Source of the DNA: DATKEU01 sp035544495
GTDB lineage: Bacteria; Myxococcota_A; Polyangia; Fen-1088
DNA length: 18,330 nt
Assembly: GCA_035544495.1 (NCBI GenBank)
Contig: DATKEU010000311.1
Coordinates: forward strand, 1-18,330
Reading direction: 5' to 3'
Shown: positions 8,293-18,330 of the stretch, one piece after another
Layout: each line of letters opens with the position of its first letter
Numbering within the stretch: position 1 is the first letter of the stretch
Notes under the pieces: model-generated
What the model saw: only the letters and a program-made list of their open reading frames with translations
What the model was told of the DNA's origin: nothing
Database searches by the model: none
Translations under genes and position numbers: made by a program

Positions 8293-9792
8293 CTACTTGA
8301 CGATCGCCGCGGCGACGGCGGTGGCCGCCTGGCCGGCGCCTTCCAGGAAGGAGCCCGGAAAGAGCCCCAGGAAGACGACCGCGATGGCGGTGATCAGCAG
8401 GCCCACGCGCGTCGACGCCGAATCGGTGGGGGCCAGCGGGCGGAGCGCGTCGCGGAAGTACATCGCCACCACGATGCGCAGGTAGTAATAGACGCTGATC
8501 ACGCTGTTCAGCACGCCGGCCACGACCAGCATGTAAAGCTGCGAGTTCCCCGTCTCCATGGCGGCGCGGAAGAGATAGAACTTGGCGAAGAAGCCGCCGG
8601 TGGGCGGCACACCGCCCAGCGACAGCAAGAACAGCGTCATGGCCAGCGCGACCGCCGGCCGCGCCGCGCCCAGGCCGGCCCAGTCGTCGATGAACAGGCG
8701 TTCGTCCTGGCGGTTGCCGATCCAGGCCACGACGCCGAACACCCCGAGCGTCGTGAACGTGTACGCCAGCAGATAGAACAGCACCGCCGGCTTGGCCCCG
8801 TCGGCGCCCAGGCCCGCCGCGACGACGCCGATCAGGATGTAGCCGGCGTGGGAGATCGACGAGTAGGCCAGGAGCCGCTTGACGTTCTCCTGGCGGATGG
8901 CAGCCAGGTTCCCCAGCGTCATCGTCGCCACCGCCAGCACCGACAGCACCGACGCCCAGCCGGTGAAGTCGAAGACCAGCAGCGGGCTGCCGAACGCCGT
9001 CTCCAGCAGGCGCAGGATGCCGCCGAACGCCGCCGCCTTCACGCCCGCGGCCATGAAGCCGGTCACCGGCGTGGGCGCGCCCTCGTACGTGTCGGGCGCC
9101 CACATGTGAAAGGGCACCGCCGCGACTTTGAAGGCCAGCGCGACCAGGATGAAGTACTCGCCCAGGAAGAAGACGGGGCTCTTGGCGGCGTCGTTCACCC
9201 GGGAGGCGATCCCGGCATAGCCGAGCTGCCCGCCCGTGGTGCCGTAGACCAGCGCCATGCCGTAGACGAGAAATCCGGTGGCGAAGGCGCCCATCAGGAA
9301 GTACTTGATGGCTCCCTCGATGCTGCGCAGGTTGCGGCGCCAGCAGCCGGTCAGCACGTACGCCGCCAGCGACATGGTCTCGATCCCGATCAGCAGCGCC
9401 ACCAGGTGGTTGGCGTGAACGACCATCATCATGCCGGCGCCGCCGAACAGGACCATGGCGTAGAACTCGCCGAACTCGAACCCCTGCTCGCGCAGGTAGG
9501 CAGGCGAGAACAGCAGCGTCAGCAGCGACGCCACCACGAACGCGCCGTCGAGGTACAGCGCCATCCGGTCGAGGACCAGCATCCCCTGGAACTGCGTCGA
9601 CGGCGTGGCGGCGTCGCTCCACTGCGCCGCCAGCGCGCCCAGCGCCGCCACGCAGCCAGCGACGCCCAGCCAGGCCAGGCCCGTGCGGCTGCGCCCGTGC
9701 ATGAAAGTCTCGGCCAGCAGGATCACGCAGCCCATGCCGATCAGGATCAGCATGGGGAGATAGGCCAGGATGTCGCCGCCGTTGAACGTCAC
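8293..9792 (-). CDS. nuoN: NADH-quinone oxidoreductase (complex I) subunit N
   Basis: A 499-residue integral membrane protein, about 14 helices, of the antiporter-like (Mrp/proton_antipo_M) family. Together with L and M it forms the proton-pumping arm of complex I. Signature regions are intact: GIETMSLAAYVL with Glu138 (equivalent to the TM5 glutamate), FKVAAVPFHMWAPDTYEG with Lys222 (TM7 lysine), and AAGVKAAAF with Lys252 (TM8). Length is close to the family norm of about 480-500. It starts with GTG, which overlaps the nuoM stop (GTGA), so translation is probably coupled. It is the last nuo gene of the operon and faces the hydrolase gene. The identity is distinguished from L and M by the PFHMWAPD motif and the operon position. 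Confidence 0.97.
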   Translation of the reverse strand: MTFNGGDILAYLPMLILIGMGCVILLAETFMHGRSRTGLAWLGVAGCVAALGALAAQWSDAATPSTQFQGMLVLDRMALYLDGAFVVASLLTLLFSPAYLREQGFEFGEFYAMVLFGGAGMMMVVHANHLVALLIGIETMSLAAYVLTGCWRRNLRSIEGAIKYFLMGAFATGFLVYGMALVYGTTGGQLGYAGIASRVNDAAKSPVFFLGEYFILVALAFKVAAVPFHMWAPDTYEGAPTPVTGFMAAGVKAAAFGGILRLLETAFGSPLLVFDFTGWASVLSVLAVATMTLGNLAAIRQENVKRLLAYSSISHAGYILIGVVAAGLGADGAKPAVLFYLLAYTFTTLGVFGVVAWIGNRQDERLFIDDWAGLGAARPAVALAMTLFLLSLGGVPPTGGFFAKFYLFRAAMETGNSQLYMLVVAGVLNSVISVYYYLRIVVAMYFRDALRPLAPTDSASTRVGLLITAIAVVFLGLFPGSFLEGAGQAATAVAAAIVK

Positions 9793-11434
9793 GGGGTTCC
9801 CCCGCGCGCCGGCGCCGGCAGCGCCGCGGGCGCCCCGCCCGCTGCCGCCAGCGTCGGAAACACGTGCGCCGGCGCGTCGGGCGCGCGGCGCGCGTCAGCC
9901 AGCCGCTGGCCGTAGAGCGACAGATACGCCGCCACCGACTTCTCCGAGCGGTCGAGGATGGGCTTTGGCCAGATCCCCATCGCCAGCGCGGTGACGATGA
10001 CGATGCCGAACACCCAGGTCTCGCGCCCGCCGATGTCGCGCATGTGCGACGACCGGTTCTCCGGCTTGTCGAGCGGACCGAACATCAGGCGCTGGTACAT
10101 CGTCAAGAGGTACATCGCCGCCAGGATGACCGCCGAGGCGGAGATCGCGGTCAAGACCTGCGCCGCCGGGAACAGCTCGGGCAGGCCCGCCGCCGCCCAG
10201 GTCTTCTCGGCGGTGAACGCGCCGATCAGGATCAGGAACTCGCCGACGAAGCCGCACAGCCCCGGCAATCCCACCGACGCCAGGACGATCACCAGGAAGC
10301 AGGCGGCGAACACCGGCATCTTCGCCCACAGCCCGCCAAAGTCGGCCAGCTTGCGCGAGTGCCGCCGGTCGTAGAGCAACCCCACGCCCAGGAACAGCCC
10401 GCCCGTCGAGATGCCGTGCGCCAGCATCTGATAGATCGCGCCCTGCGTGCCGGCCATCGACAGCGTCATCAGCCCCAGCACCACGAAGCCGAGGTGCGAC
10501 ACCGACGAATACGCCACCAGCTTCTTGGCGTCGTCCTGCACGTACGCCATCAGCGCGCCGTAGACGATGCCGATGACCGCCAGGATCGCCAGCAGCGGGG
10601 CCGCCTCGGCCGCCGCCAGCGGAAACATCGGAATGGCGAAGCGCAGAAAGCCGTACGTCCCGAACTTCAGCATCACGCCCGCCAGGATCACCGAGCCGCC
10701 CGTCGGCGCCTCGACGTGCGCGTCGGGCAGCCAGGTGTGCAGCGGGAAAACCGGCACCTTGATCGCGAAGGCCAGCGCGAACGCCGCGAAGCACAGCACC
10801 TGCGGCAGGTGCGGCAGCGTCAGGTGCGACAGCGTCGTGTAGTCGAAGCTGAAGCTCCCGGTGGCCGCCCGGTACTGCGTGTAGAGGTAGAGGATCGCCA
10901 CCAGCATCAGCAGCGATCCGAGCAGCGTGTAGATGACGAACTTCACCGCGGCATAGAGGCGCCGCTCGCCGCCCCAGATGCCGATGATGAAGTACATCGG
11001 GATCAGCATCAGCTCCCAGAAGACGTAGAAGACGAACAGGTCCAGCGCCACGAACGCGCCCAACATGCCCGCCTCCAGCACCAGCATGGCGACCGTGAAC
11101 TCGCGCACGCGGATGTTGCGGATGCCGATCGCCTGCGGTGACAGCAGCGTCAGCGGCATCAGGAACGTCGTGAGCAGCACCAGCCACAGCGAGATCCCGT
11201 CGACGCCCAGGTGGAACCGGATGCCCAGCTGATCGATCCAGACGCGATTGACCTCCAGCTGGAACCCTGACTGGGACGGATCGAAGTCCGGCAGGATGAA
11301 CAGCGAGACCAGGAACGTCACCAGCGCCGTCCCGAGGCCGAGGCCGCGATGAACCGCCTCCTCCTCGCGCGGGACCAGCATCACCAGCGCGGCGCCGAAC
11401 AGCGGCAGAAGCGTGATCCAGGCCAGGATGCCCA

Positions 11435-11435
<1 letters not shown>
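9789..11435 (-). CDS. nuoM: NADH-quinone oxidoreductase (complex I) subunit M
   Basis: A 548-residue antiporter-like membrane subunit of complex I. Diagnostic residues are present: Glu141 in FWELMLIPMYF (TM5), Lys226 in AIKVPVFPLHTWLPDAH (TM7) and Lys257 in GVMLKFGTYG (TM8). The membrane core ends at about residue 504; the last ~44 residues are an Ala/Pro/Gly-rich tail not expected for the family, which is usually about 500 residues. The ATG shares one base with the nuoL stop (TGATG), and a GAGG ribosome-binding site lies 7 bases upstream of the ATG, at 11443-11446, inside nuoL. Overlaps on both sides put it firmly in the operon. Confidence 0.97.
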
Positions 11436-13636
<2,201 letters not shown>

Positions 13637-13649
13637 GACGGCGGTGCCC

Positions 13650-13949
13650 TCAGCGCTTCATCAGGGACGCTTCGTCCAGGTTGACGGTCTGGCGGCTGCG
13701 GAACAGGCCGACCAGGATGGCCAGCCCCACCGCCGCCTCGGCCGCCGCCAGCGCGATGATGATGAAGGCGAACACGTGCCCCTTCTCGTCGCCCAGCGCG
13801 CGCGAGTAGGCCAGGAGCGCCAGGTTGCCGGCGTTCAGCTGCAGCTCGATGCCCATGAGGACGATGATGGCGTTCCGGCGCAGCAGCACGCCGCCCGTCC
13901 CGACCAGGAACAGCACGAACGACAGCGTCAGGTAGTAATGCGTCGGCAT
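13650..13949 (-). CDS. nuoK: NADH-quinone oxidoreductase (complex I) subunit K
   Basis: A 99-residue, three-helix membrane subunit, the normal length for the family. The two conserved membrane glutamates are present: Glu35 in LMGIELQLNAGNLALL and Glu71 in ALAAAEAAVGLAI. Both belong to the proton path linking the quinone site to the antiporter-like subunits. The start is set at the ATG at 13949 (MPTHYYLTL), one base after the nuoJ stop. The same frame stays open upstream through nuoJ, but that part is an Arg/Pro-rich out-of-frame shadow of nuoJ. A GGGGG run at the end of nuoJ may serve as ribosome-binding site. nuoL starts 13 bp downstream. Confidence 0.97.
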   Translation of the reverse strand: MPTHYYLTLSFVLFLVGTGGVLLRRNAIIVLMGIELQLNAGNLALLAYSRALGDEKGHVFAFIIIALAAAEAAVGLAILVGLFRSRQTVNLDEASLMKR

Positions 13950-13950
13950 G

Positions 13951-14598
13951 CTAGTGGTGCCCCCCGGCCTGGTGCCCCGGCGCCGCTGCCGCCTCCGCCA
14001 GGGCGTCGGCGGGGGCGGGATACGGCGCGTGCGCCATCTCCTCGATCGCCTTGCGCCGCTCGGCGGCGATCTCGGCCGCGACCTCCTTCTGGTGGGAGCG
14101 CGAGATGACGACGCCGCCGACAATCGCCACCAGCAGGAGCAGCGAGATCGCCTCGAACGGGTAGAGAAATTCGCGGAACAGGAGCTGCCCGATGGCGGCG
14201 ACCGTGCCGAAGCTGTCGGGCACGCGCGGCGGCGCGCCCGAGCCCGGCGAATCGACCACCACGCGCACGAAGACGCGCGTCAGGTAGACGCCGGCGAACA
14301 CGCCCAGCGCCCGCGTGATGAGGCCGCGCGCCGTCACCGGCGTGACCTCCTCGCGGTTCAGGATCATCACCACGAAGATGAACAGCACCATGATGGCGCC
14401 GGCGTAGACGAGGATCTGCAGCACCGCCAGGAAGTGCGCCGACAGCGACGCGTACACGGCGGCCAGCGCGAAGAACGTCCCCACCAGCGACATCACCGCC
14501 GTCACCGGGTTGCGCCGGGTCATGGTGAACAGCGCCCCGCCCACGACCCACGCCGCCAGGACCCAGAAGGTCAGCTGCTGTCCCAAGCTGGCTTCCAT
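13951..14598 (-). CDS. nuoJ: NADH-quinone oxidoreductase (complex I) subunit J
   Basis: A 215-residue membrane subunit with five predicted helices. The conserved TM3 region is clear (VYAGAIMVLFIFVVMILNRE, about residues 64-83); in known structures this helix carries a pi-bulge important for coupling electron transfer to pumping. After the last helix (FEAISLLLLVAIVGGVVI) there is a charged cytosolic tail of about 50 residues that ends in an Ala/Pro-rich, His-containing stretch (GHQAGGHH). The start codon lies 4 bp after the nuoF stop, with a purine-rich AAAGGCGG overlapping the end of nuoF as likely ribosome-binding site. Having nuoJ directly after nuoF is unusual, because nuoG, nuoH and nuoI normally intervene. 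Confidence 0.96.
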   Translation of the reverse strand: MEASLGQQLTFWVLAAWVVGGALFTMTRRNPVTAVMSLVGTFFALAAVYASLSAHFLAVLQILVYAGAIMVLFIFVVMILNREEVTPVTARGLITRALGVFAGVYLTRVFVRVVVDSPGSGAPPRVPDSFGTVAAIGQLLFREFLYPFEAISLLLLVAIVGGVVISRSHQKEVAAEIAAERRKAIEEMAHAPYPAPADALAEAAAAPGHQAGGHH

Positions 14599-14602
14599 GC
14601 CG

Positions 14603-15946
14603 CTAAGCCGCCTTTCTCAACTTCTGCTCGAAATCGGCGCGGAACTTGGTCAGGAACCCCAGCATGGGCCAGGCCGCCGCCTCGCCCAGCGGGCAGATGG
14701 TGTTGCCGGCGATGCCATGGGCGATGTTCGCCATCAGGTCGACGTCGCCCGGGCGTCCGTCGCCCTCCGCGAGGCGCGTGCACACGCGCGCCAGCCAGCC
14801 GGTCCCCTCGCGACAGGGGGTGCACTGGCCGCAGGATTCGTGGGCGTAAAAGCGCATGATGCGCGCGCACAGCGCCACCACGTCGGTGCTGTCGTCGAAC
14901 ACCACGACGCCGCCCGAGCCGGCCATGGTCTTGAGTCGCCGCCCGCCGCCCATGTCGAACGGCACGCCGGGCTTGACCTCGACGTCCTTGATACGCGGAT
15001 CGGTCATGAGGGCGTCGAACTCGACCGGCACGTCGATCTCCTGGGCGTCGAGAGGCGGCATCGAGCTGCCGCCCGGGATCAGCCCCTTGAGCGTCCGTCC
15101 GCCCGGGATGCCGCCGCACACGTCGTAGATGACGTCGCGAAACGGAATCCCCATCGGCAGCTCATAGACGCCCGGCTTCTTGACGTGGCCGGAGACGCAC
15201 ACGATGCGCGTGCCGCCCGACTTCGGCGTCCCCAGCTTGGCGAACCACTCGCCGCCCTTCACGACGATGTCGGGGATGTTCATCAGCGTCTCGACGTTGT
15301 TGACGATGGTCGCCTGCTGAAACAGCCCCTTGACCGCCGGGAACGGCGGCTTCAGGCGCGGCCAGCCGCGCTTGCCCTCGAGCGAGTTCAGAAGCGCCGT
15401 CTCCTCGCCGCAGATGTACGCGCCCGCGCCCCGGTGCAGCGTGATTTCCAGCTTGAACGGACCGCCGCCCGCGCCCGCGGCGAGCTCGCGGCCCAGGTAG
15501 CCGCCGGCGTACGCCTCGTCCAGCGCGGCCTGGACGATGCGCGCCTCACGCATCATCTCGCCGCGAATATAGATGTACGCGTGCTTGCAGCCGAGCGCGT
15601 ACGACGCGATGGCCATCCCCTCGATCAGAAGGTGCGGGTCGTACGCCAGAAGCTCGCGGTCCTTGCAGGTGCCGGGCTCCGACTCGTCGGCGTTCACCAC
15701 CAGATAGACGGTGCGCGCCTCCTTGGGGATGAACGACCACTTCATCCCGGTTGGAAAGCCGGCGCCGCCGCGCCCGCGCAGGTTCGACTTCTTCACCTCG
15801 TCGGTGATGGCGGCCGGGGCCAGCGTCAGCGCCTTGCGGAACGCCTGCCAGCCGCCGCGATCGACGTAGACCGACAGCTTGTGGCTGCCGTCCACGCCGA
15901 AGTTCTTGGTGACGATCTTGACGTCCTTGGCGTCCTGCCAGCTCAT
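14603..15946 (-). CDS. nuoF: NADH-quinone oxidoreductase (complex I) subunit F (NADH- and FMN-binding)
   Basis: A 447-residue peripheral subunit that oxidises NADH and holds FMN and the N3 [4Fe-4S] cluster. LRGRGGAGFPTGMKW (56-70) is the nucleotide-binding glycine-rich loop. NADESEPGTCKDRE and GAGAYICGEETALLNSLEG are the conserved FMN/NADH-site blocks. The N3 ligands are Cys372, Cys375 and Cys378 in ESCGQCTPCREGTGW plus Cys418 in NTICPLGEAA. The length is normal and no key residue is missing. A GAGGG ribosome-binding site at 15954-15958, 7 bases before the ATG at 15946, supports this start. It follows nuoE by 34 bp. Its usual downstream partner nuoG, which takes electrons from N3, is not adjacent. 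Confidence 0.97.
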   Translation of the reverse strand: MSWQDAKDVKIVTKNFGVDGSHKLSVYVDRGGWQAFRKALTLAPAAITDEVKKSNLRGRGGAGFPTGMKWSFIPKEARTVYLVVNADESEPGTCKDRELLAYDPHLLIEGMAIASYALGCKHAYIYIRGEMMREARIVQAALDEAYAGGYLGRELAAGAGGGPFKLEITLHRGAGAYICGEETALLNSLEGKRGWPRLKPPFPAVKGLFQQATIVNNVETLMNIPDIVVKGGEWFAKLGTPKSGGTRIVCVSGHVKKPGVYELPMGIPFRDVIYDVCGGIPGGRTLKGLIPGGSSMPPLDAQEIDVPVEFDALMTDPRIKDVEVKPGVPFDMGGGRRLKTMAGSGGVVVFDDSTDVVALCARIMRFYAHESCGQCTPCREGTGWLARVCTRLAEGDGRPGDVDLMANIAHGIAGNTICPLGEAAAWPMLGFLTKFRADFEQKLRKAA

Positions 15947-15980
15947 GCGCGCGCCCTCATGTCGCTGTTCACGACGTCCG

Positions 15981-16541
15981 TCACGTTTTGGCCCCGGGAC
16001 CGACGCCCATCAACGTGCGGCGGTTGGGATCGACGGGCGATTCCATTCGCTGCCGTTCCTGCCAGCGCCGGCGCAGGTCGTCCAGGATGGCGTCGACCTT
16101 CTTCTCGGTGAGGTCGAGAAAATAGTCGTTCCCGCAGATCATCATCGGCGCGTTCGCGCAGGCGGCCAGGCACTCTTCCTCGACGATCGTGAAGGCGCCG
16201 TCGGGCGTCGTCTCGCCCGCCTTGATGTCCAGCTTCTTCTCGATGTAGCGAAGGATGTCGTACCCGCCGCGCAGCATGCACGAGACGTTGGTGCACACCA
16301 TCAGCTCGTTCCGCCCGTGCTTTTCGCGGTGGAACATCGTGTAGAAGGTGATCACGCCGAACACGTGGGCGGGCGACAGCTCCAGCGTCTTGGCCACCAG
16401 CTCCAGCGCCTCGTCCGGCAGATAGCCGAACTGGTCCTGCGCGACGTGCAGGACCGGCAGCAGCGCCGCCTGCTTCGTCGGGTACTGCGCCAGCAACCGA
16501 TCGATGAGCTCCTTCGACTGCGCTGAGAATTCGAGCGGCAT
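15981..16541 (-). CDS. nuoE: NADH-quinone oxidoreductase (complex I) subunit E ([2Fe-2S], thioredoxin-like)
   Basis: A 186-residue subunit that carries the N1a [2Fe-2S] cluster beside NuoF. An N-terminal helical bundle (about 7-70) contains the family block HVFGVITFYTMFHREKHG (59-76). A thioredoxin-like domain holds the four cluster ligands: Cys83 and Cys88 (CTNVSC) and Cys124 and Cys128 (CLAAC), the standard Cx4C...Cx3C spacing. The C-terminus has about 20 extra residues rich in Arg, Asp and Pro. The start is placed at ATG 16541; the frame remains open upstream into the antisense-free region and livF, but those residues are not NuoE-like. A promoter (16561-16589) lies so close that an upstream start is improbable. 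It is the first gene of the operon in this window. Confidence 0.96.
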   Translation of the reverse strand: MPLEFSAQSKELIDRLLAQYPTKQAALLPVLHVAQDQFGYLPDEALELVAKTLELSPAHVFGVITFYTMFHREKHGRNELMVCTNVSCMLRGGYDILRYIEKKLDIKAGETTPDGAFTIVEEECLAACANAPMMICGNDYFLDLTEKKVDAILDDLRRRWQERQRMESPVDPNRRTLMGVGPGAKT

Positions 16542-16560
16542 GAGGTGATAAGCCGCGGGA

Positions 16561-16589
16561 AAGCTAGGAGAAACGAAATCGCCTGTCAA
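16561..16589 (-). promoter_or_regulatory. Predicted sigma70-type promoter of the nuoE-F-J-K-L-M-N operon
   Basis: On the minus strand a perfect -35 hexamer TTGACA (16589-16584) is followed by a 17-base spacer and a -10 hexamer TAGCTT (16566-16561), which keeps the key TA...T positions of TATAAT. Transcription would start near 16554, leaving a leader of only about 13 bases before the nuoE ATG, without a Shine-Dalgarno sequence. The location between livF and nuoE, and the optimal spacing, make it credible; it has not been tested. Confidence 0.6.
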
Positions 16590-16642
16590 CAGCTGTCGCT
16601 CCCGGCGCTGGCGCGCTGGAAGAAGACGAAAGCCCGCGGGCG

Positions 16643-17358
<716 letters not shown>

Positions 17359-17359
<1 letters not shown>

Positions 17360-18330
17360 CAGCGGTCGGCTCCAGCCGCGTCCGCCGCGTCCGCCGGCCT
17401 CACCTCGACCTCGCCAAGGTAGGCCTCGATCACCTGCGGGTGGCGTTTCATCTCGGCGGGCGTCCCCTCGGCGATCACCTTGCCGCCGTCCAGGACCGTG
17501 ACGACGTCGCAGAGGCCGCTCACCACGTCCATGTGGTGCTCGATGAGGACGATGGTGACGCCGCGGTCGCGCACGCGCCGGATGATCTCCATCTGCCGGA
17601 CGATGTCCGGGCGCGAGAGGCCCGCCGCCGGCTCGTCGAGCAGCAGCACCTCCGGCTTGCGGGCCACCGCGCGCGCGATCTCCAGGAACCGCTGCGCGCC
17701 GTAGGTGAGCTCGCGGGCCGGCGTCCGCGCCTCGGCGCCCAGGCCCACGAAGTCCAGCAGCGCCAGCGCGTCGGCCTGGGCGCGCCGCTCCTCGCGCCGG
17801 GCCAGCCCCAGCAGCACCAGCGGCAGCGCGCGCGACCGCGGATAGGCCGCGCGCAGCGCCACCATCACGTTCTCCAGCGCCGTCAGCCCGCCGAAGAGCT
17901 GCAGGTTCTGGAACGTGCGCGCCACGCCGGCGCGCGCCGTCGTGAGCAGGCTCCCGCGCGGCAGCGACCGCCCGCCGAGCAGCAGCTCGCCCTCGGTCGG
18001 CGCATACAGGCCCGACACGACGTTGACCAGCGTGCTCTTGCCCGATCCGTTGGGCCCGATGAGGCCGTGCACCTCCCCCGCCCGGACCGTCAGCGAGACA
18101 CCGTCGACGGCTCTGACGCCGCCGAAGTGGCGCCGCACGTCGCGCAGCTCCAGCACGACCGGCGCTGCGCTCGATCCGCCCGTCGCGGGCGCGCGCCGCG
18201 CCGGCAGCACCGCCTCCAGCGGCGACATCGCCGGCAGCGGCTCGGGCGGGATCTTGAACAGCCGCGAGAGGAACTGCCCGGCGAACCCCATCAGCCCCTC
18301 CGGCAACCCCACGACGACCGAGAACAGCAT
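17359..18330 (-). CDS. LivG ATPase domain, apparently fused to a LivM permease C-terminus; N-terminal part outside window
   Basis: The frame is open to the right edge; the first 323 visible residues are described. Residues 1-27 are hydrophobic and read like the end of a LivM permease (LFSVVVGLPEGLMGFAGQFL). A Pro/Ala-rich linker follows (about 28-56), then a full LivG-type ATPase from about residue 57. Its motifs are Walker A GPNGSGKST (92-100), Q-loop RTFQNLQLF, signature LTYGAQRFLEIARA, Walker B VLLLDEPAAGLS, and His-switch VLIEHHMDVV. The C-terminus (KVIAEGTPAEMKRHPQVIEAYLGE) is typical of LivG. I read this as a LivM-LivG fusion, an arrangement known in this family. A separate livG starting at an internal Met such as residue 35 is possible but leaves the hydrophobic segment unexplained. 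It pairs with LivF downstream. Confidence 0.85.

Noticed and set aside
13950..14123. N-terminal extension of the nuoK frame into nuoJ
   Set aside because: An Arg/Pro/Ser-rich out-of-frame reading of nuoJ; a start at 13949 gives the family's standard 99 residues.
14510..16111. 533-codon plus-strand frame opposite nuoF and nuoJ
   Set aside because: A low-complexity Arg/Ala/His/Asp composition, antisense to two certain genes.
16600..16642. Possible terminator after livF (GCCCGCGGGC palindrome at 16632-16641 and the GCGC-rich stretch beyond)
   Set aside because: The palindrome has no room for a loop and the following T-containing stretch is not a U-tract; no convincing hairpin terminator.

Overview
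The window is a dense, high-G+C stretch of bacterial chromosome with third-codon positions dominated by G/C and almost no non-coding DNA. I see no tRNA, rRNA, CRISPR array, insertion sequence or phage gene. The content (a two-half M16 peptidase, stacked signalling histidine kinases, a large predicted lipoprotein hydrolase and a complex I operon) would fit a large-genome Gram-negative such as a myxobacterium-like (former deltaproteobacterial) lineage. That placement is an inference from style, not a phylogenetic result.

Layout from left to right. (1) Positions 3-1904 (+) hold the C-terminal part of a two-half M16 metallopeptidase that enters from beyond the left edge. (2) Positions 1910-5983 (-) hold three overlapping signalling genes, read right to left: a stand-alone receiver, a receiver-histidine kinase hybrid, and a membrane GAF-PAS histidine kinase. 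None carries a DNA-binding or enzymatic output domain. (3) Positions 5984-6275 are a divergent intergenic region. (4) Positions 6276-8279 (+) hold a secreted or lipid-anchored alpha/beta hydrolase with two similar beta-rich modules before the catalytic domain. (5) Positions 8293-16541 (-) are a compact complex I operon in the order nuoE-F-J-K-L-M-N, with genes touching or a few bases apart, and a good sigma70-like promoter just upstream of nuoE. nuoG, nuoH and nuoI, normally between F and J, are absent, and nuoA-D are not in the window. (6) Positions 16643-18330 (-) hold the ATPases of a branched-chain amino acid type (HAAT) ABC transporter: livF and a livG domain apparently fused to the C-terminus of a LivM permease that continues past the right edge.

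The nuo genes encode the NADH-input proteins E and F and the antiporter-like and small membrane subunits J-N. To make a working enzyme they need A-D, G, H and I from elsewhere. The least expected item is NuoL: it keeps the usual antiporter core but continues after its last membrane helix into about 85 residues resembling a PKD (Ig-like) domain with an acidic, calcium-loop-like motif. If the usual topology holds, this domain sits in the periplasm next to the distal end of complex I. I regard it as the best candidate for something undescribed here, followed by the split nuo operon and the duplicated modules of the hydrolase.
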